Below are positions 29,479-30,656 of a stretch of DNA of 30,656 nucleotides, in pieces. The translations under genes were made by a program, and so were the position numbers. The stretch comes from an uncultured Clostridia bacterium (GTDB lineage Bacteria; Bacillota; Clostridia; Christensenellales; CAG-917): positions 1-30,656 of the forward strand of contig CANREO010000005.1 of NCBI GenBank assembly GCA_947629635.1. Direction: 5' to 3'. Position 1 is the stretch's first letter; the number at the start of each line of letters is the position of its first letter. The notes under the pieces are model-generated. The model had not been told where the DNA came from, searched no databases, and saw only the letters and a program-made list of their open reading frames with translations.

Positions 29479-30656
29479 TGTTTGAAACGCTGAAAAATGC
29501 ATTCAAATCAAAAGAGATTAGAGTGAAAATCATCTTCACTCTGCTTCTCATTTTGGTTTATCGCATCGGATGTTACATCCCCATCCCTTCATTGTCATCT
29601 GCGTCGATACAGAATATGTTCGGTTCCGCAGGCGACTTTTTGGGAGTGCTTTCCGCGATCACGGGCGGCTCGATGCAAAACGCGACGCTGTTTGCTCTTG
29701 GCATTTTGCCGTTTATCAATTCGTTTATCATTATGCAACTCCTGACGCTTGTCATTCCTCCTCTCGAAAGGCTTTCCAAAGAGGGCGAGGAAGGCAGACG
29801 CAAGTTGACGCAGATCACGAGAATAGTTGCAATAGTGCTTGCTATCATACAAGCCATCGGTATCGTGGTTACGTTGAGGGCAAATATAGAGCCTTTCTTC
29901 CAATATGAGATAGCCGACAGAGCAGCCGACCCAAACGCGGCGCCCGTATTGACAATGGCTATGACGATAGTTATTCTTGTCGCGGGCAGCACCATGGTCA
30001 TGTGGCTGAGCGAGAGGATCACCGAGTACGGCATAGGCAACGGCTCGTCCATCATCATCTTTATAGGCATTCTGTCATCGGCGGGCAGTTCGATCGCGCA
30101 TGCGTTCAAACTTGTCGGTCAGCAATGGACTTATATTTGGAACATCTTGGGTTATTTCCTCGTTGTAGTTGCAATATTGGCGTTTATCGTCTTTATTGAC
30201 GGTGCCGAGAGAAGAATCGCCGTACAATACAGCAAGCAGATAAAGGGCAATAAGATGTACGGTGGGCAGACAACCTATATCCCGATCAGGGTAAACGGAA
30301 GCGGCGTCATGCCTATCATCTTTGCATCCTCGCTGCTTATGTTCCCTCAGATGATCATCCAACTGTTCTTCTCTGACACTTCGGCAGCCGTATGGTATGC
30401 GCGATACATGGGTTCGGGCACTCCGGTATACTACGTACTGTTGGCATTGCTCATTCTTGGATTCTCTTACTTCTATGCACAGATACAATTCAATCCCGTT
30501 GATGTGGCGAAAAACATTCAGCAATACGGCGGTTTTATACCCGGCATAAGAGCCGGCAAACCTACGAGCGATTTCTTGAGAAAGATAAACAACCGCATCA
30601 CTTTGTTCGGAGCAATATTCTTGATGTTTATTGCGCTTGTGCCTACGGTTATATTT
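29478..30656 (+). CDS. secY: Protein translocase subunit SecY (C-terminus cut by window end)
   Basis: Channel subunit of the SecYEG translocon, which moves proteins through or into the cell membrane. The first 393 codons are present, out of about 425-440 in the family. Visible are ILVYRIGCYIPIPS with the first membrane segment, ALGILPFINSFIIMQLLTL, PPLERLSKEGEEGRRKLTQI, LSERITEYGIGNGSSIIIF, GAERRIAVQYSKQI, YIPIRVNGSGVMPIIFASSL and NPVDVAKNIQQYGGFIPGIR, standard for bacterial SecY. AGAGG lies in the end of rplO. Its place after rplO is the normal spc-operon position. Confidence 0.98.
   Translation, partial: MFETLKNAFKSKEIRVKIIFTLLLILVYRIGCYIPIPSLSSASIQNMFGSAGDFLGVLSAITGGSMQNATLFALGILPFINSFIIMQLLTLVIPPLERLSKEGEEGRRKLTQITRIVAIVLAIIQAIGIVVTLRANIEPFFQYEIADRAADPNAAPVLTMAMTIVILVAGSTMVMWLSERITEYGIGNGSSIIIFIGILSSAGSSIAHAFKLVGQQWTYIWNILGYFLVVVAILAFIVFIDGAERRIAVQYSKQIKGNKMYGGQTTYIPIRVNGSGVMPIIFASSLLMFPQMIIQLFFSDTSAAVWYARYMGSGTPVYYVLLALLILGFSYFYAQIQFNPVDVAKNIQQYGGFIPGIRAGKPTSDFLRKINNRITLFGAIFLMFIALVPTVIF

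Overview
The window looks like a chromosomal segment of a Clostridia-type Bacillota, possibly a gut lineage near Christensenellales; that lower rank is a guess. The signs are spmA/spmB spore-maturation genes, a DUF4364 regulator, a TatD-linked radical SAM protein, a zinc-type S14, strong AGGAGG-like ribosome binding sites and the Gram-positive S10/spc gene order. I see no phage, transposon, CRISPR array, tRNA or rRNA.

Layout. (1) 1-2537: a DAHP synthase gene cut by the window edge (minus strand), then a riboflavin transporter gene (ribU, minus) under an FMN riboswitch, then the control region of the aro operon (plus). (2) 2573-10615: eight tightly packed genes, aroF-tyrA-aroB-aroA-aroC-pheA-aroE/K-aroQ. 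They cover every step from PEP plus erythrose 4-phosphate to phenylpyruvate and 4-hydroxyphenylpyruvate except the final transaminase. A bidirectional terminator follows. (3) 10702-14602: a DUF4364 gene, GTP-dependent PEP carboxykinase, and convergent spmA-spmB. (4) 14712-19046: metG, tatD, a radical SAM gene and rsmA. (5) 19108-19896: an unrecognised minus-strand gene. (6) 20292-30656: the S10/spc ribosomal protein cluster from rpsJ to rplO, running into a secY gene cut by the window end.

The most striking signal is regulatory. Both DAHP synthase genes are preceded by a tiny open reading frame packed with Phe and Tyr codons: MKSNIYYVFAFYFYGGYVR on the minus strand and MKNKEMAFAYYFYFNYAS on the plus strand. 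Each is followed by the same 12-base segment TTTGGTGTGCGG and then by a terminator hairpin with a U-run whose 5' arm can instead pair with that segment. This is the layout of ribosome-mediated transcription attenuation sensing charged tRNA-Phe and tRNA-Tyr, present twice, with a compensatory base change between copies. The promoters are also matched (TTGACA, then TATAAACT), and the predicted transcription start falls at or next to the leader ATG, so the leader peptides may be translated from leaderless mRNA. The small ORFs, promoters and hairpins are read directly from sequence; the regulatory mechanism is inference.
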